This document shows positions 37,320 through 48,047 of a stretch of DNA of 64,000 nucleotides, in pieces. The first letter of the stretch is position 1, and each line of letters opens with the position of its first letter. The stretch is taken from contig WGNW01000005.1 of assembly GCA_016124315.1 (NCBI GenBank), positions 1-64,000 of the forward strand. Direction: 5' to 3'. A program made the translations under genes and the position numbers. The notes beneath the pieces were generated by a model. That model was given only the letters and a program-made list of their open reading frames with translations, was not told where the DNA came from and did not search any database. Origin of the DNA: Alphaproteobacteria bacterium (GTDB lineage Bacteria; Pseudomonadota; Alphaproteobacteria; SMXS01).

Positions 37320-38087
37320 ATGACCATGTATGAACGGTTCCGCCTGGACGGCAAGGTGGCGGTGGTCACCGGCGGAGGGCGCGGCATCGGCCGGGGAATC
37401 GCCCTGGCGCTGGCCGAGTGCGGCGCCGACGTCGCGGTGCTGGCGCGGCGCACCGCCGACGTGGAATCCGTCGCGCGGGAGATCGGGGAGCGCGGCCGGC
37501 GCGGCCTCGCGCTGACCGGCGACGTGATGGACTATGCCACCATCCCGGCCGCGCTCGACCAGGTCGTGGCGCATTTCGGCCGGCTCGACATCATGGTGAA
37601 CAACGCCGGCGGCAACACCGACCGCAAGGCCCACGCGCTGGCCGACACCACCCTGGACAAGTGGGACGAGCAGATCGACCTCAACATGCGCCACAAGTTC
37701 CAGGGCGCCAGGGAGGCGGCCAGCCGCATGGAAGACGGCGGGCGCATCGTCAACATCGTCTCCATCGCCGCCACCCACCCCTATCCGGGTTTCGGCACCT
37801 ACGCCGCCGGCAACGCCGGCATCATCGCCATGAGCCGGACGCTCGCCGTCGAACTGGCGCCACGCGGCATCACCGTGAACTGCATCGCGCCGGGCGAAAT
37901 CTATACCGACCTGCTGACCGAATCCCTCGGCATGGACCAGAAGTCCGCCCAGGACTACGCCGACGCCGCCATTCCGCTGGGCCGGATCGGCCATCCGGAG
38001 GACATCGCCGCCGCCGCCGTGTTCTTCGCCTCGCCGGCCGCCGAGTGGACCACCGGGCAGTGGCTGGAGGTCGCCGGCGGCCGCTGA
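37320..38087 (+). CDS. Short-chain dehydrogenase/reductase lacking the catalytic lysine
   Basis: 255 residues. Cofactor motif TGGGRGIG and NNAG are intact. The catalytic Ser148 and Tyr161 are present at normal spacing, but the lysine four residues after the tyrosine is Asn165 (YAAGN rather than YxxxK). The rest (FGRLDIMVNN, GITVNCIAPGEIYTD, WLEVAGGR) is typical of a 3-oxoacyl-ACP-reductase-like SDR. Activity may be lost or altered. ATG 37320 follows GGGAGGAT. Converges on the CHAD gene. Confidence 0.9.
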   Translation: MTMYERFRLDGKVAVVTGGGRGIGRGIALALAECGADVAVLARRTADVESVAREIGERGRRGLALTGDVMDYATIPAALDQVVAHFGRLDIMVNNAGGNTDRKAHALADTTLDKWDEQIDLNMRHKFQGAREAASRMEDGGRIVNIVSIAATHPYPGFGTYAAGNAGIIAMSRTLAVELAPRGITVNCIAPGEIYTDLLTESLGMDQKSAQDYADAAIPLGRIGHPEDIAAAAVFFASPAAEWTTGQWLEVAGGR

Positions 38088-38094
38088 GGACGGC

Positions 38095-39024
38095 CTACTC
38101 GGCCGCCTGGGCCAGGATTTCCGGCGTTCCCGCCGTGTGCCAGGCATCCCAGTAGCCGCGCCAGCGCGCGGCGAGCGCGCCGGGCTTCTCCGCCAGCACG
38201 CGGCGGCCGACCGCCTGGGCCTTGGCCTGCAGGTCGAGGCGGTGCTCCTCGACCAGCGCGCAGAAGCGGTCGAGGTCGATGCTGCGGGCGAGCGTGTCCG
38301 ATTCGTCGCGCAGGGTGTTCCGGAAGACGGCCAGGTTGTGGTCGTCGCCCAGCAGGTCGGACAGCAGCTTCATGTCGTGCTCGCGCGCCGCCATCGCCTC
38401 GGGCCAGATGCCGCACAGCAGTCGGGTGTGATACCAGTGGTCCTTCACCCGCTTGCGCCATTCGTGAAGCTGCCCGTCGTCGGGATGGGAGGCCGAACAC
38501 TTCATGCCGCGCCGCGCCGCCTTGAGCGTCCGCTTCAGGCCGCCTTCGATGGCGTCGAAGCCCCTCTCGTCGAGGTGCCAGCCGTCGATCCGCCTCGACG
38601 CCTCCTCCATGCGGTCGCGGAAGGTTTCCAGCTTGCCGGCGATGTCGGTGTCGTTGCGGACCCGCCGGGCGCGCCCCAGCAGCTTCTGGCGCAGGCCCCG
38701 GTAGGGAGCCATCCCGCCCTTGCCGACCCTGCGCTTGAGGTCTTCGAAGGATTCGACCAGCGCGGCGGCGTCGCGGGCGCGGGAAAGGTCCTTGGCAGCG
38801 TCGCGGAAGAACGCGTTCTTGTCGCCGTAACCGGTGAGGGCGGGGCGCACCAGCCGCAGCAGGCCGCGCACCTTCTTCATCCGCTTGCGCACCTGGTGGA
38901 CAGTGCGCGAGCCGTCGAGATCCTCGTCGTCGATCTCCTCGATCGCCCGGGTCACCTCGCGGCGGGCGATGCGGCGGACGCCGTCCTGCACGCCCTCGTC
39001 GCCGGGCTTGAAACGGTAGGCCAT
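38095..39024 (-). CDS. CHAD domain protein
   Basis: 309 residues from ATG 39024, with a GGAGG five bases upstream that makes this a better start than 39036. Two CHAD repeats, marked by VHQVRKRMKKVRGLLRL (about 45-61) and LHEWRKRVKDHWYHTRLL (about 190-207). CHAD domains bind polyphosphate through conserved histidines and basic residues and often localise to polyphosphate granules. No CYTH domain or polyphosphate kinase gene is nearby. Confidence 0.93.
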   Translation of the reverse strand: MAYRFKPGDEGVQDGVRRIARREVTRAIEEIDDEDLDGSRTVHQVRKRMKKVRGLLRLVRPALTGYGDKNAFFRDAAKDLSRARDAAALVESFEDLKRRVGKGGMAPYRGLRQKLLGRARRVRNDTDIAGKLETFRDRMEEASRRIDGWHLDERGFDAIEGGLKRTLKAARRGMKCSASHPDDGQLHEWRKRVKDHWYHTRLLCGIWPEAMAAREHDMKLLSDLLGDDHNLAVFRNTLRDESDTLARSIDLDRFCALVEEHRLDLQAKAQAVGRRVLAEKPGALAARWRGYWDAWHTAGTPEILAQAAE

Positions 39025-39127
39025 GACATCCTCCATGTGCCGGGGACAGGGAAGGTGGCCCGCGTCACGCGGGCCGCGTGTCTCTGGGGAACGCCGGCCG
39101 AGGGGAGGCGTTCCGATGGCGGGCCGG

Positions 39128-40802
<1,675 letters not shown>

Positions 40803-40839
40803 GGGGCTACCTCGCGCTGAAATGAATGGTCGCATATTA

Positions 40840-40854
40840 GAACATTTAGGGAAC
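40840..40854 (-). promoter_or_regulatory. LexA (SOS) box upstream of AAA ATPase
   Basis: On the minus strand GTTC-CCTAAAT-GTTC, i.e. GAAC at 40840-40843 and 40851-40854, spaced by seven bases. It lies 38 bases upstream of the ATPase ATG, followed immediately by TAATAT as a possible -10. It is farther (130 bases) from the divergent CorA gene, which is the less likely target. Confidence 0.7.
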
Positions 40855-40984
40855 AAAACAAGCCGCTTTCGCCGGCCCGGGCCCCCGCGTTGCGCCCGGC
40901 GCCAAGCTGGGGCATGGTGGAAGGGCAGGGGGCGCGAAGGCATGCCGCTAGACGCAGCGGCGGGCCGGACATGGAGGCGAGAGG

Positions 40985-41953
40985 GTGCCGAAGGTCCAGT
41001 TGCACGAGCCCGGAACCGGGCAGACCCGCTTCGGCGGCCTGGAACTCGTCGACGCCTGGGAAGCCTCCGGCGACGCGCTGCTCTGGATCGACCTGGACGA
41101 GCCGTCGGAGCGCGAGGAGGCGGCGCTGATGCGCCGCTTTGGCATCCATCCCCGCGCCATCGAGGACGCCCAGGCGCCGCGCCACCCGCCGAAGGCCGAG
41201 GATTTCGGCGACATCCTGTTCCTGCTGATCAAGGGCCTCGACGCCGAGACCGACAGCATCTCCTTCGGCACCATCCAGATCGCCATCTTCGCCGGGCGGC
41301 GGTTCATGCTGACCCGCCACGGCGGACCGTCGCCCAGCATCGCGCGGCTGTGGGCGCGCACCGAGCAGGAGCCGGCGCTGCTGGGCCAGGGTCCTTCGGC
41401 CATGGCCATCGAGCTGGTGGGCATCGTCATGGACCGGTTCCTGCCCATCCTGCTCGCCGTCGAGGACCGGCTGGACTGGCTGGAGGACGAGGTGGCGGAA
41501 CGGCCGCGCGACGAGCTGCTGTCGGAACTCATCAGCCTCAAGTCCAACCTCACCCGCATGCGGCGCATCACCACCTACCACACCCAGATGTGCGCCCAGG
41601 TGACGGGGTCGCCGCCGGCGGCGTTCGACGACGGCCACCGCCACGACCTGCGCGACCTCTACGAGAAGCTGGAGCGGCTGACCAGCCTCACCGGGCTCTA
41701 TTACGACCTCTCGTCGGATCTGATGGACGGCTACATCTCGCTGGCGTCCCACCGCCTCAACAACATCATGAAGGTGCTGACCATCGTGGCCTCGATCTTC
41801 ATTCCGCTGACGTTTCTGGCGGGCGTCTACGGGATGAATTTCCAGAACATCCCGGAACTCCATTATCGCTACAGTTACTACATCCTGATCGCCGTCATGG
41901 TGGCGTTGGCGGCGGGATTGCTGACCCTCTTCCGACGCAAGCGGTGGCTCTGA
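40985..41953 (+). CDS. CorA-family divalent metal transporter
   Basis: 322 residues, starting GTG 40985 after GGAGG. A cytoplasmic funnel (about 1-255) leads to two C-terminal membrane helices; the first ends with the signature YGMNF (Gly283-Met284-Asn285). The sequence resembles the ZntB branch of CorA, which moves zinc or magnesium, but the ion is not certain. Its TGA overlaps the ATG of the mechanosensitive channel by one base, so the two are co-transcribed. Confidence 0.93.
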   Translation: MPKVQLHEPGTGQTRFGGLELVDAWEASGDALLWIDLDEPSEREEAALMRRFGIHPRAIEDAQAPRHPPKAEDFGDILFLLIKGLDAETDSISFGTIQIAIFAGRRFMLTRHGGPSPSIARLWARTEQEPALLGQGPSAMAIELVGIVMDRFLPILLAVEDRLDWLEDEVAERPRDELLSELISLKSNLTRMRRITTYHTQMCAQVTGSPPAAFDDGHRHDLRDLYEKLERLTSLTGLYYDLSSDLMDGYISLASHRLNNIMKVLTIVASIFIPLTFLAGVYGMNFQNIPELHYRYSYYILIAVMVALAAGLLTLFRRKRWL

Positions 41954-42909
41954 TGAACAATCTCTGGACGTCCGTCGTCAGCGGCTGGCAGTGGACAGAG
42001 GGGCTCGCGAGCGCGCCCCTGTTCAAGGTCAACCAGGTCGACGTCACCATCGTCAGCGTGATCCAGGTGATCGTGATCCTGGTGGTGGCGTGGTGGGTGT
42101 CGAAGCTGCTGCAGCGCACGCTGATGAAGCTGGGCGCGTCGCGCCGGAGCATCAGCCCGGCCTCGCTCTACATGCTGGCGCGGCTGCTGCACTACGCGAT
42201 CATCGTCTTCAGCATCTTCGTCGGCCTGTCCACCATCGGCCTCGACCTCAGCAACCTGGCGCTGCTGGCGGGCGCCATCGGCGTCGGCCTGGGTTTCGGC
42301 CTGCAGACCCTGGTGAACAACTTCGTCTCCGGCATCATGCTGCTGGTGGAGCGCAGCCTGAAGGTGGGCGACTTCGTCGAGCTGGAATCGGGCGTCACGG
42401 GCGAGGTGAAGGAGATCAACATCCGCAGCACCCTGATCACCACCAACGACAACGTCGACATCCTGGTCCCCAATTCCGAGTTCGTCAGCGGCCGGATGAC
42501 CAACTGGACGCTGCGGGAGGACTACCGCCGGGTGCGCATCCCCTTCGGCGTCGCCTACGGCTCCGACAAGGACCTGGTGAAGAAGGCCGGCCTGGAGGCG
42601 GCCGAAGCGGTGCGCCACACCATGAATGTGGAAGGCCGCGAGCCCGACGTCTGGCTGGTCAATTTCGGCGACAGCTCCATGGACTACGAGCTGGTGGTCT
42701 GGCTGATGCCCGAATCGGTCAAGCGACCGACCCGGGTCAAGGCCGACTACCTGTGGGCGATCGATACCGCCCTCGCGAAATACGGCATCGAGATCCCGTT
42801 CCCGCAGCGCGACCTGCACCTGCGCTCCGGGTTCGAGAAGCTGCGCCCGGCACCCCAGGGCGACGCGCAGAACGACGACGATGCGGAAGAGGCGCGGCCG
42901 GCGGAGTGA
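41953..42909 (+). CDS. Small-conductance mechanosensitive channel, MscS family
   Basis: 318 residues. Two or three N-terminal helices are followed by the pore-lining TM3 region (LALLAGAIGVGLGFGLQTLVNN) and the beta domain start (LVERSLKVGDFVELESG...TGEVKEINIRSTLI). Opens under membrane tension to release solutes on osmotic downshock. The overlap with CorA suggests a metal/osmotic stress unit. An acidic C-terminal tail (QNDDDAEEARPAE) is extra. Convergent with the next gene. Confidence 0.93.
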   Translation: MNNLWTSVVSGWQWTEGLASAPLFKVNQVDVTIVSVIQVIVILVVAWWVSKLLQRTLMKLGASRRSISPASLYMLARLLHYAIIVFSIFVGLSTIGLDLSNLALLAGAIGVGLGFGLQTLVNNFVSGIMLLVERSLKVGDFVELESGVTGEVKEINIRSTLITTNDNVDILVPNSEFVSGRMTNWTLREDYRRVRIPFGVAYGSDKDLVKKAGLEAAEAVRHTMNVEGREPDVWLVNFGDSSMDYELVVWLMPESVKRPTRVKADYLWAIDTALAKYGIEIPFPQRDLHLRSGFEKLRPAPQGDAQNDDDAEEARPAE

Positions 42910-42927
42910 CGCCGGGTCGGCTCCGGC

Positions 42928-43242
42928 TCAGCGGGAGCGGAAGTAGTCGCCGGCGGCGTCGAGGAACAGGTCGTAGATGCGGCGGGCGTACTGGGCGGCC
43001 TGGTCGTCGCTCATGTCGGCAAGGCTGGTCGCCACCTGGTCGCGCCCGACGCTGCCGATGCCCAGCGCCTTCATCAGGTAGGCGAACTTGTGCCGGGTCT
43101 CCTCCGAGGGAAACTCCGCCGTCTCCAGCGCGTGGAATTCCTGAACCGCCGCGAGCAGCCGCTCCTGGATGCTGCCCGTGCCCGTGACGAGCTGGCCGAC
43201 GCCGACCATCAGCAGTTCGTAGGCGTGTGGGTTTCCGGACAT
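42928..43242 (-). CDS. Hypothetical protein
   Basis: 104 residues from ATG 43242, behind an excellent AAAGGAGGG site. Predicted mainly helical and cytosolic, with no signal peptide, membrane segment or recognised motif; it contains HALETAEFPSEETRHKFA and DMSDDQAAQYARRIYDLF. Strong ribosome site and codon pattern support a real gene. Stand-alone between the MscS and monooxygenase-like genes. No function assigned. Confidence 0.75.
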   Translation of the reverse strand: MSGNPHAYELLMVGVGQLVTGTGSIQERLLAAVQEFHALETAEFPSEETRHKFAYLMKALGIGSVGRDQVATSLADMSDDQAAQYARRIYDLFLDAAGDYFRSR

Positions 43243-43357
43243 CCATCCCTCCTTTGTCGAATCTTCCCGGGCGCGTCCCGCAGGCCGCAAGCCTAGAATG
43301 AATCGTCGCGGCGCGCGGGGGAAGAGCGTGAATGCCGGTCGGCCGGTCGCCGCCGCG

Positions 43358-43645
43358 TCAGTAGAACGACTGCAGCGTCTCGTAGACCGGGTCGCCGTCG
43401 AGGCAGGCCAGGATCGCGGGCGCCGCGTTGCGGTGATAGGCCGCATCGGCGTAGCGCTGATGGGCGGCCTCGTCGGTGAACGAGATGAAGTAGACGTAGC
43501 TGTGCGGCTCGGCGCCGCGGCGCACCTCGTAGGTCTTGGGCTCGGGTTCGTTGGCGCGGATGTCGGACACCAGCCTCGAGACCAGCGTCTCGAACTCGGT
43601 CGCCTTGTCGGCCTGCACCTTCAGCCGGATCAGCATGCTGAACAT
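43358..43645 (-). CDS. Antibiotic-biosynthesis-monooxygenase-like (ABM) protein
   Basis: 95 residues: MFSMLIRLKVQADKATEFE, then YVYFISFTDEAAHQRYADAAYH, matching the dimeric alpha/beta-barrel ABM fold. Members range from cofactor-free quinone-forming monooxygenases to proteins without known catalysis. Ribosome site GAGGGAGAG. It diverges from the amidohydrolase-oxidoreductase pair, which may indicate a shared aromatic-compound role, though this is inference. Confidence 0.82.
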   Translation of the reverse strand: MFSMLIRLKVQADKATEFETLVSRLVSDIRANEPEPKTYEVRRGAEPHSYVYFISFTDEAAHQRYADAAYHRNAAPAILACLDGDPVYETLQSFY

Positions 43646-43819
43646 GGATTCTCTCCCTCGTCGTGGAGGGGCGAGCCTAGATCATCCGGCAGAATCGGCC
43701 CAACCGGAAAAGCGCGGCCCCGGCGGGATTGGTCGAGGGCGGGCGCGCGGGCCGCGCCCGCTTGTCGCCCGGCGGGCGGCCCGCTAGCATCGCCCTGCGC
43801 CACAGGGGGAGATGTCAGC

Positions 43820-44713
43820 GTGCCGCGTCCCACATCTGTTTCCGCGATCGACCTGATGGTCTCGCTGCCGCTGGGCGAGGAGGGCGCCTGGAGCAACAGG
43901 CTCGCCGCGCCGACGGCCGGCCGGCCTGCCGCCGGCAACCCGGTCGAGTACCTGTTCGGCGACGGCGGCGGCCGGCGCGACGAGGCCCGCGACCCCGAGA
44001 AGGTGGTGGCGGCCATGGACGCCCACGGCGTCGCCATCTCCCAGATCCGGGTGAACCCGGACGACCCGGCGCCGGCGCTGGCGCTGTTCGAGCGCTGGCC
44101 CGACCGCTTCATCGGCGAGGTTTGGGCCGATTGCAACCACGGCATGGAGGCGGTGCGCGCCATCGAGCGCACGGTGCGGCTGCATCCCAACGTGAAGTCG
44201 GTCACCGTGCCGCCGGGCTTCGTCAACCCGCCCGCGGCGCTCGACGACAGGAAATGGTATCCGGTCTACGCCAAGTGCATCGAGCTGGGCGTGCCCATCA
44301 ACGTGTTCGTCGGCGTGCCGGGCCCGCGCGTGCCCTACAAGTACCAGCACCCCGGCCTGCTCGACGAGATCGCCTGGTTCTTCCCGGAGCTGAAGATCGT
44401 CATGCGCCACGGCGGCGAGCCGTGGACCGGGCTGTGCTGCAAGCTGCTGCTGAAATGGCCCAACCTCTATTATTCGACCTCGGCCTTCGCGCCGAAATAC
44501 TATCCGCGCGACGTGCTGGAGTTCGCCGGCAAGCGGGCGCCCGGCAAGCTGCTGTTCGCCGGCTACTATCCGCTGCTCGGCTGGGACCGGGTGTTCGCCG
44601 AGATGGACGAGCTGCCGCTGCGCGAGCACCTGTGGGCGCCGTTCCTGCGGGACAACGCGGTGGCGGTCTACGGCCTGGAGGCTATGATCGCCGCCTCGCA
44701 GAAGGGAGAATGA
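43820..44713 (+). CDS. Amidohydrolase-2 family protein
   Basis: 297 residues from GTG 43820 behind AGGGGGA. TIM-barrel amidohydrolase_2 pattern: SAIDLMVSLPL, FIGEVWADCNHGMEAVRAIE, YKYQHPGLLDEIAWFFPELKIVMRHGGEPW, and LLFAGYYPLLGWDRV. The usual N-terminal HxH of decarboxylase-type members reads DLMV here, so the metal site may be partial. Relatives hydrolyse or decarboxylate aromatic and cyclic intermediates. One base separates its stop from the oxidoreductase ATG. Confidence 0.85.
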   Translation: MPRPTSVSAIDLMVSLPLGEEGAWSNRLAAPTAGRPAAGNPVEYLFGDGGGRRDEARDPEKVVAAMDAHGVAISQIRVNPDDPAPALALFERWPDRFIGEVWADCNHGMEAVRAIERTVRLHPNVKSVTVPPGFVNPPAALDDRKWYPVYAKCIELGVPINVFVGVPGPRVPYKYQHPGLLDEIAWFFPELKIVMRHGGEPWTGLCCKLLLKWPNLYYSTSAFAPKYYPRDVLEFAGKRAPGKLLFAGYYPLLGWDRVFAEMDELPLREHLWAPFLRDNAVAVYGLEAMIAASQKGE

Positions 44714-44714
44714 C

Positions 44715-45740
44715 ATGGCGAAGATGCGCGTGTGGGTGTCGGACGAACCGGGCCACGAGAACCTGAAGATCGTCGAGCGCGACATCCCGACGCCCGGCCC
44801 CGGCCAGGTGTTGCTGAAGATGAAGGCGGGCAGCCTCAATTACCGCGACTCCGTGGTGGTGAAGGGCCAGTACGCGGCGCCGACGGTGCGGCCCATCGTG
44901 CCGCTGTCGGACGGCTGCGGCGAGGTGGCCGAGGTGGGCGAGGGCGTCAGCCGGGTGAAGGTGGGCGACCGGGTGGCGCCGCTGTTCTTCCAGGACTGGC
45001 TGTCCGGCCCGCGCCGGGCCGAGCACGTGCTCACCGCCCTGGGCGGCGGCGTCGACGGCTGCCTCGCCGAATACATGTGCCTGAACGAGCGCGGCGTCTC
45101 CAGGGTGCCGGCCCACCTGACCGACCAGGAGGTGGCGACGCTGCCCTGCGCGGGGCTGACCGCGTGGAACGCGCTCAACTGCACCGGCCGGGTCAAGGCG
45201 GGCGATCTGGTGGTGGTGCAGGGCACCGGCGGCGTCTCCATGTTCGCGCTGCAGTTCGCGCGCATGGCCGGCGCGCGCGTCGCCGCCACGTCGTCCTCCG
45301 ACGAGAAGCTCGAACAGGCGAAGGCGCTGGGCGCGACCCATCTGGTCAACTACCGGACCACGCCCAAATGGGGCGCTCAGGTGCAGAAGCTCACGGACGG
45401 CGCCGGCGCGGACATCGTCGTCGAGGTCGGCGGCGTGGGCACCATGCTCGAATCCCTCAAGGCGATCCGCATCGGCGGCTTCATCGGCGTGATCGGCGTG
45501 CTGACCGGCGGCAGCGGCGGCGAGATGCCCACCACCTACATCATGGGCAAGAGCGCGCACGTCCAGGGCATCTCGGTGGGCAGTCGCGACTGGTTCGAGG
45601 ACATGTGCGACGCCGTCGAGGCGGCACGGATGAAGCCTGTCATCGGCGCCAGCTTCGGCTTCGATCAGGCCAGGGAGGCGTTCGCGGCCATGCACGCTCA
45701 GACCGTCGTCGGCAAGATCGTCATCGACTATTCCCGCTAG
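44715..45740 (+). CDS. Zinc-independent alcohol dehydrogenase / quinone oxidoreductase-like
   Basis: 341 residues, medium-chain dehydrogenase fold. The position of the catalytic zinc cysteine reads GSLNYRDSVVVKG, as in zinc-free quinone oxidoreductases and enoyl reductases. Cofactor motif VQGTGGVSMFALQFA, then GATHLVNYRTTPKWGA. Close to the YogA/AdhD-like NADP reductases of Proteobacteria. Follows the amidohydrolase by one base; together they may work on one cyclic substrate. Confidence 0.9.
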   Translation: MAKMRVWVSDEPGHENLKIVERDIPTPGPGQVLLKMKAGSLNYRDSVVVKGQYAAPTVRPIVPLSDGCGEVAEVGEGVSRVKVGDRVAPLFFQDWLSGPRRAEHVLTALGGGVDGCLAEYMCLNERGVSRVPAHLTDQEVATLPCAGLTAWNALNCTGRVKAGDLVVVQGTGGVSMFALQFARMAGARVAATSSSDEKLEQAKALGATHLVNYRTTPKWGAQVQKLTDGAGADIVVEVGGVGTMLESLKAIRIGGFIGVIGVLTGGSGGEMPTTYIMGKSAHVQGISVGSRDWFEDMCDAVEAARMKPVIGASFGFDQAREAFAAMHAQTVVGKIVIDYSR

Positions 45741-45851
45741 GCGGCGACCGGAGCAGCGCGCGCTGCGTCTTTTGGCCGAGCCGCTTGGCCTCGTCCGTGT
45801 TGGCGGATCGCCGCCGACGCGGTACGCTGGTGCTTTGGGGGGAGGTCTGAC

Positions 45852-46466
45852 ATGGGATTCTACGAATCGCGGATTCTGCCCAGGCTGCTGAACTGCTGCA
45901 TGTCGATGAAGCCGATCGCCGAGGAGCGGGCGAAGCTGGTGCCGCGCGCCCGCGGCAAGGTGCTGGAGATCGGCATCGGCTCGGGGCTCAACCTGCCCCA
46001 TTACGGCCCGGGCGTGGAAAGCGTTACCGGCGTCGATCCGTCCCTGGAACTGGGCGAGATGGCGCGAAAGCGCGCCGCCGAGACCGTCTTTCCGGTCTAC
46101 TTCAAGCCGGTCTCGGGCGAGAGCCTGCCGCTGGAGGACGCCAGTTTCGACTGCGCCGTCATCACCTGGACGCTGTGCACCATTCCCGATCCCTCGGCCG
46201 CCCTGCGCGAGGTGCGCCGCGTGCTCAAGCCCGGTGCCGAGCTGCTGTTCGTCGAGCACGGCAAGGCGCCCGATCCGGGCGTCGTCAAGTGGCAGGACCG
46301 GCTCAACCGGTTCTGGCCCAAGGTCGCCGGCGGCTGCAACCTGAACCGCAAGATGGACGAGATCATCCAGGGATCGGGGTTCCGGATCGAGGAGCTGGAC
46401 GCCAGCTACCGGCCCGGCCTGCGCCCGATGACCTATTTCTACCTGGGCATGGCGCGCCCGCTGTAA
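45852..46466 (+). CDS. Class I SAM-dependent methyltransferase
   Basis: 204 residues. SAM-binding motif VLEIGIGSGLNLPHYG, acidic motif TGVDPSLE, and motif IV DCAVITWTLCTIPDP, resembling the UbiE/METTL7-like branch. No membrane segment is clear, although METTL7 relatives are lipid-associated. Acceptor unknown. GGGGGGAGG precedes the ATG. It lies 111 bases after the oxidoreductase, probably a separate unit. Confidence 0.88.
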   Translation: MGFYESRILPRLLNCCMSMKPIAEERAKLVPRARGKVLEIGIGSGLNLPHYGPGVESVTGVDPSLELGEMARKRAAETVFPVYFKPVSGESLPLEDASFDCAVITWTLCTIPDPSAALREVRRVLKPGAELLFVEHGKAPDPGVVKWQDRLNRFWPKVAGGCNLNRKMDEIIQGSGFRIEELDASYRPGLRPMTYFYLGMARPL

Positions 46467-46549
46467 GACCCGCCGCATCCATGAGACGTTGACACCGGCG
46501 CCCGGGCCGCTGCATCTGGAGAGACAGAAGCCGCACCGCCCGGAGGGCC

Positions 46550-47785
46550 ATGCTCAACAATGTCGTCGCCCTCGCCGGGTTCGCGCTGGTCGGGCTCGTG
46601 CTGCTGCTGCCGCGCATCCGCCGCGCCGAGTCCTGGCGCGCCACGGTCACGCCGCTCGCCTCCATCATCGGTTCCGGCTTCCTGGTGTCGCTGCCGATCC
46701 TGGCGCTGGCGTTCGGCGCCCTGGCGCCCGTCGCCATGGCCGTGCTGGTGGGCGTCAGCTACCTGGTGGGCGCCGCCGTCCGGTTCAACATCCGCCACGG
46801 CGAGGCGCTGTTCGACGACATGCCGGGCAGCTGGATCAACTGGCTGGAGCAGGCCTCGCACCTCGCGCTGGCGCTGGCCTATTTCGTGTCGGTCACCTAC
46901 TACCTGTCGCTGCTCGGCGTCTTCGCGGTGAAGGGCGCCGGCGGGGCGCCCGGCCCGGAGCACGTCCTCGCCGCCCGCTGCGTCGCCACCGGCCTGCTGG
47001 CCTTCATCGCGGGCTGGGGCGCTTTGCGCGGCCTGCGCGGGCTGGAGGGCGTCGAGGAACTGGCGGTGGGCTTCAAGCTGGCGGTGATCGCCGCGGTGCT
47101 GGCGGCGCTCGCCGCCCTCAACGTCGAGGCGGCGGCCGGGCGCGGCTGGAGCGTTCCGGTGGGCGCGCACAAGGTCGGCCTGCACGAATTGAGGGTGCTG
47201 CTCGGCATGCTGATCGTGGTGCAGGGCTTCGAGACGTCCCGCTTCCTGCGCAGCGCCTACCCGGCCAAGCTCCGTATCCGCACCATGAAATGGTCGCAGT
47301 GGCTGTCGGCCGCCATCTACTGCGCCTTCTTCCTGCTCTCCCTGCTCATCCTCGACCGCACGCCCGGCCAGCCCGACGCGGCGGCGGTGACCGACATGAT
47401 GGCGCCAGCGGCCTCGGTGCTGCCGGCCATGCTGATCGCCGGCGCGGTGTTCGCCCAGCTGTCCGCCGCCGTCGCCGACGCCATCGGCGGCGCCGGCCTG
47501 ATCGAGGAAACCACCAGCGGCCGGCTCGGCGCCCGCGCCGCCTATCCGGTGATCGCCGTGATGGGCATCCTCATCGTCTGGAGCACCGACGTGTTCCAGG
47601 TCATCGCCATCGCGTCGCGGGCGTTCGCGCTCTACTACGCGCTGCAATGCGGCGTGGCGGTACTGGTGGCGCTGCGCGCGCCCGATGTGCGGTCGCGCCT
47701 GCCGGCGGCGCTAGGCTTTGCCGCGCTGGGCCTGCTGATGGTCTGCGTGCTGCTGTTCGGCCTGCCGGCGGAGGCGGGCGGCTGA
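46550..47785 (+). CDS. APC-like integral membrane protein
   Basis: 411 residues with about eleven hydrophobic segments: MLNNVVALAGFALVGLVLLL, ASIIGSGFLVSLPIL, LALALAYFVSVTYYLSLL and others to the C-terminus. The SIIGSGFLVSLPI phrase resembles the first unwound helix of APC-superfamily amino-acid transporters, so it may be an amino-acid or ion-coupled carrier, but overall similarity to named families is weak. Ribosome site GGAGGG directly before the ATG. No partner gene identified. Confidence 0.75.
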   Translation: MLNNVVALAGFALVGLVLLLPRIRRAESWRATVTPLASIIGSGFLVSLPILALAFGALAPVAMAVLVGVSYLVGAAVRFNIRHGEALFDDMPGSWINWLEQASHLALALAYFVSVTYYLSLLGVFAVKGAGGAPGPEHVLAARCVATGLLAFIAGWGALRGLRGLEGVEELAVGFKLAVIAAVLAALAALNVEAAAGRGWSVPVGAHKVGLHELRVLLGMLIVVQGFETSRFLRSAYPAKLRIRTMKWSQWLSAAIYCAFFLLSLLILDRTPGQPDAAAVTDMMAPAASVLPAMLIAGAVFAQLSAAVADAIGGAGLIEETTSGRLGARAAYPVIAVMGILIVWSTDVFQVIAIASRAFALYYALQCGVAVLVALRAPDVRSRLPAALGFAALGLLMVCVLLFGLPAEAGG

Positions 47786-47830
47786 GCCGAGTGCGGCCCT
47801 TCCCACGGCGCGTCTCCCCTCCGCGGCGGG

Positions 47831-47905
47831 TCAGGCGAGGCCGAGGAAGGACAGCAGCGCGACGACGACGACGATGAGGCCGATCAGGTAGATGACGTTG
47901 TTCAT
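47831..47905 (-). CDS. 24-residue single-pass membrane peptide
   Basis: A tiny gene: ATG 47905 to TGA 47831, with GGAGA five bases before the start. The product begins MNNVIYLIGLIVVVVALLS and is one hydrophobic helix ending FLGLA. Similar tiny proteins (MNNVIYLIGLIVVVLAILSF-like) occur across Alphaproteobacteria, so this is likely real although easily missed. Function unknown; it diverges from the HdeD gene. Confidence 0.7.
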   Translation of the reverse strand: MNNVIYLIGLIVVVVALLSFLGLA

Positions 47906-48047
47906 GGCGGTCTCCGTTTCGCAAGGGGATGTCCCGTTAACAGGCGGCGGCGCGGCCCGGTTCCGCGCCCGTCGCGGCGCATCGGGAACTTCCCCGCCGG
48001 TGCCACATTATGGAAGCAGCGCGGTCAACAGCCACGGAGGTCCGGTC

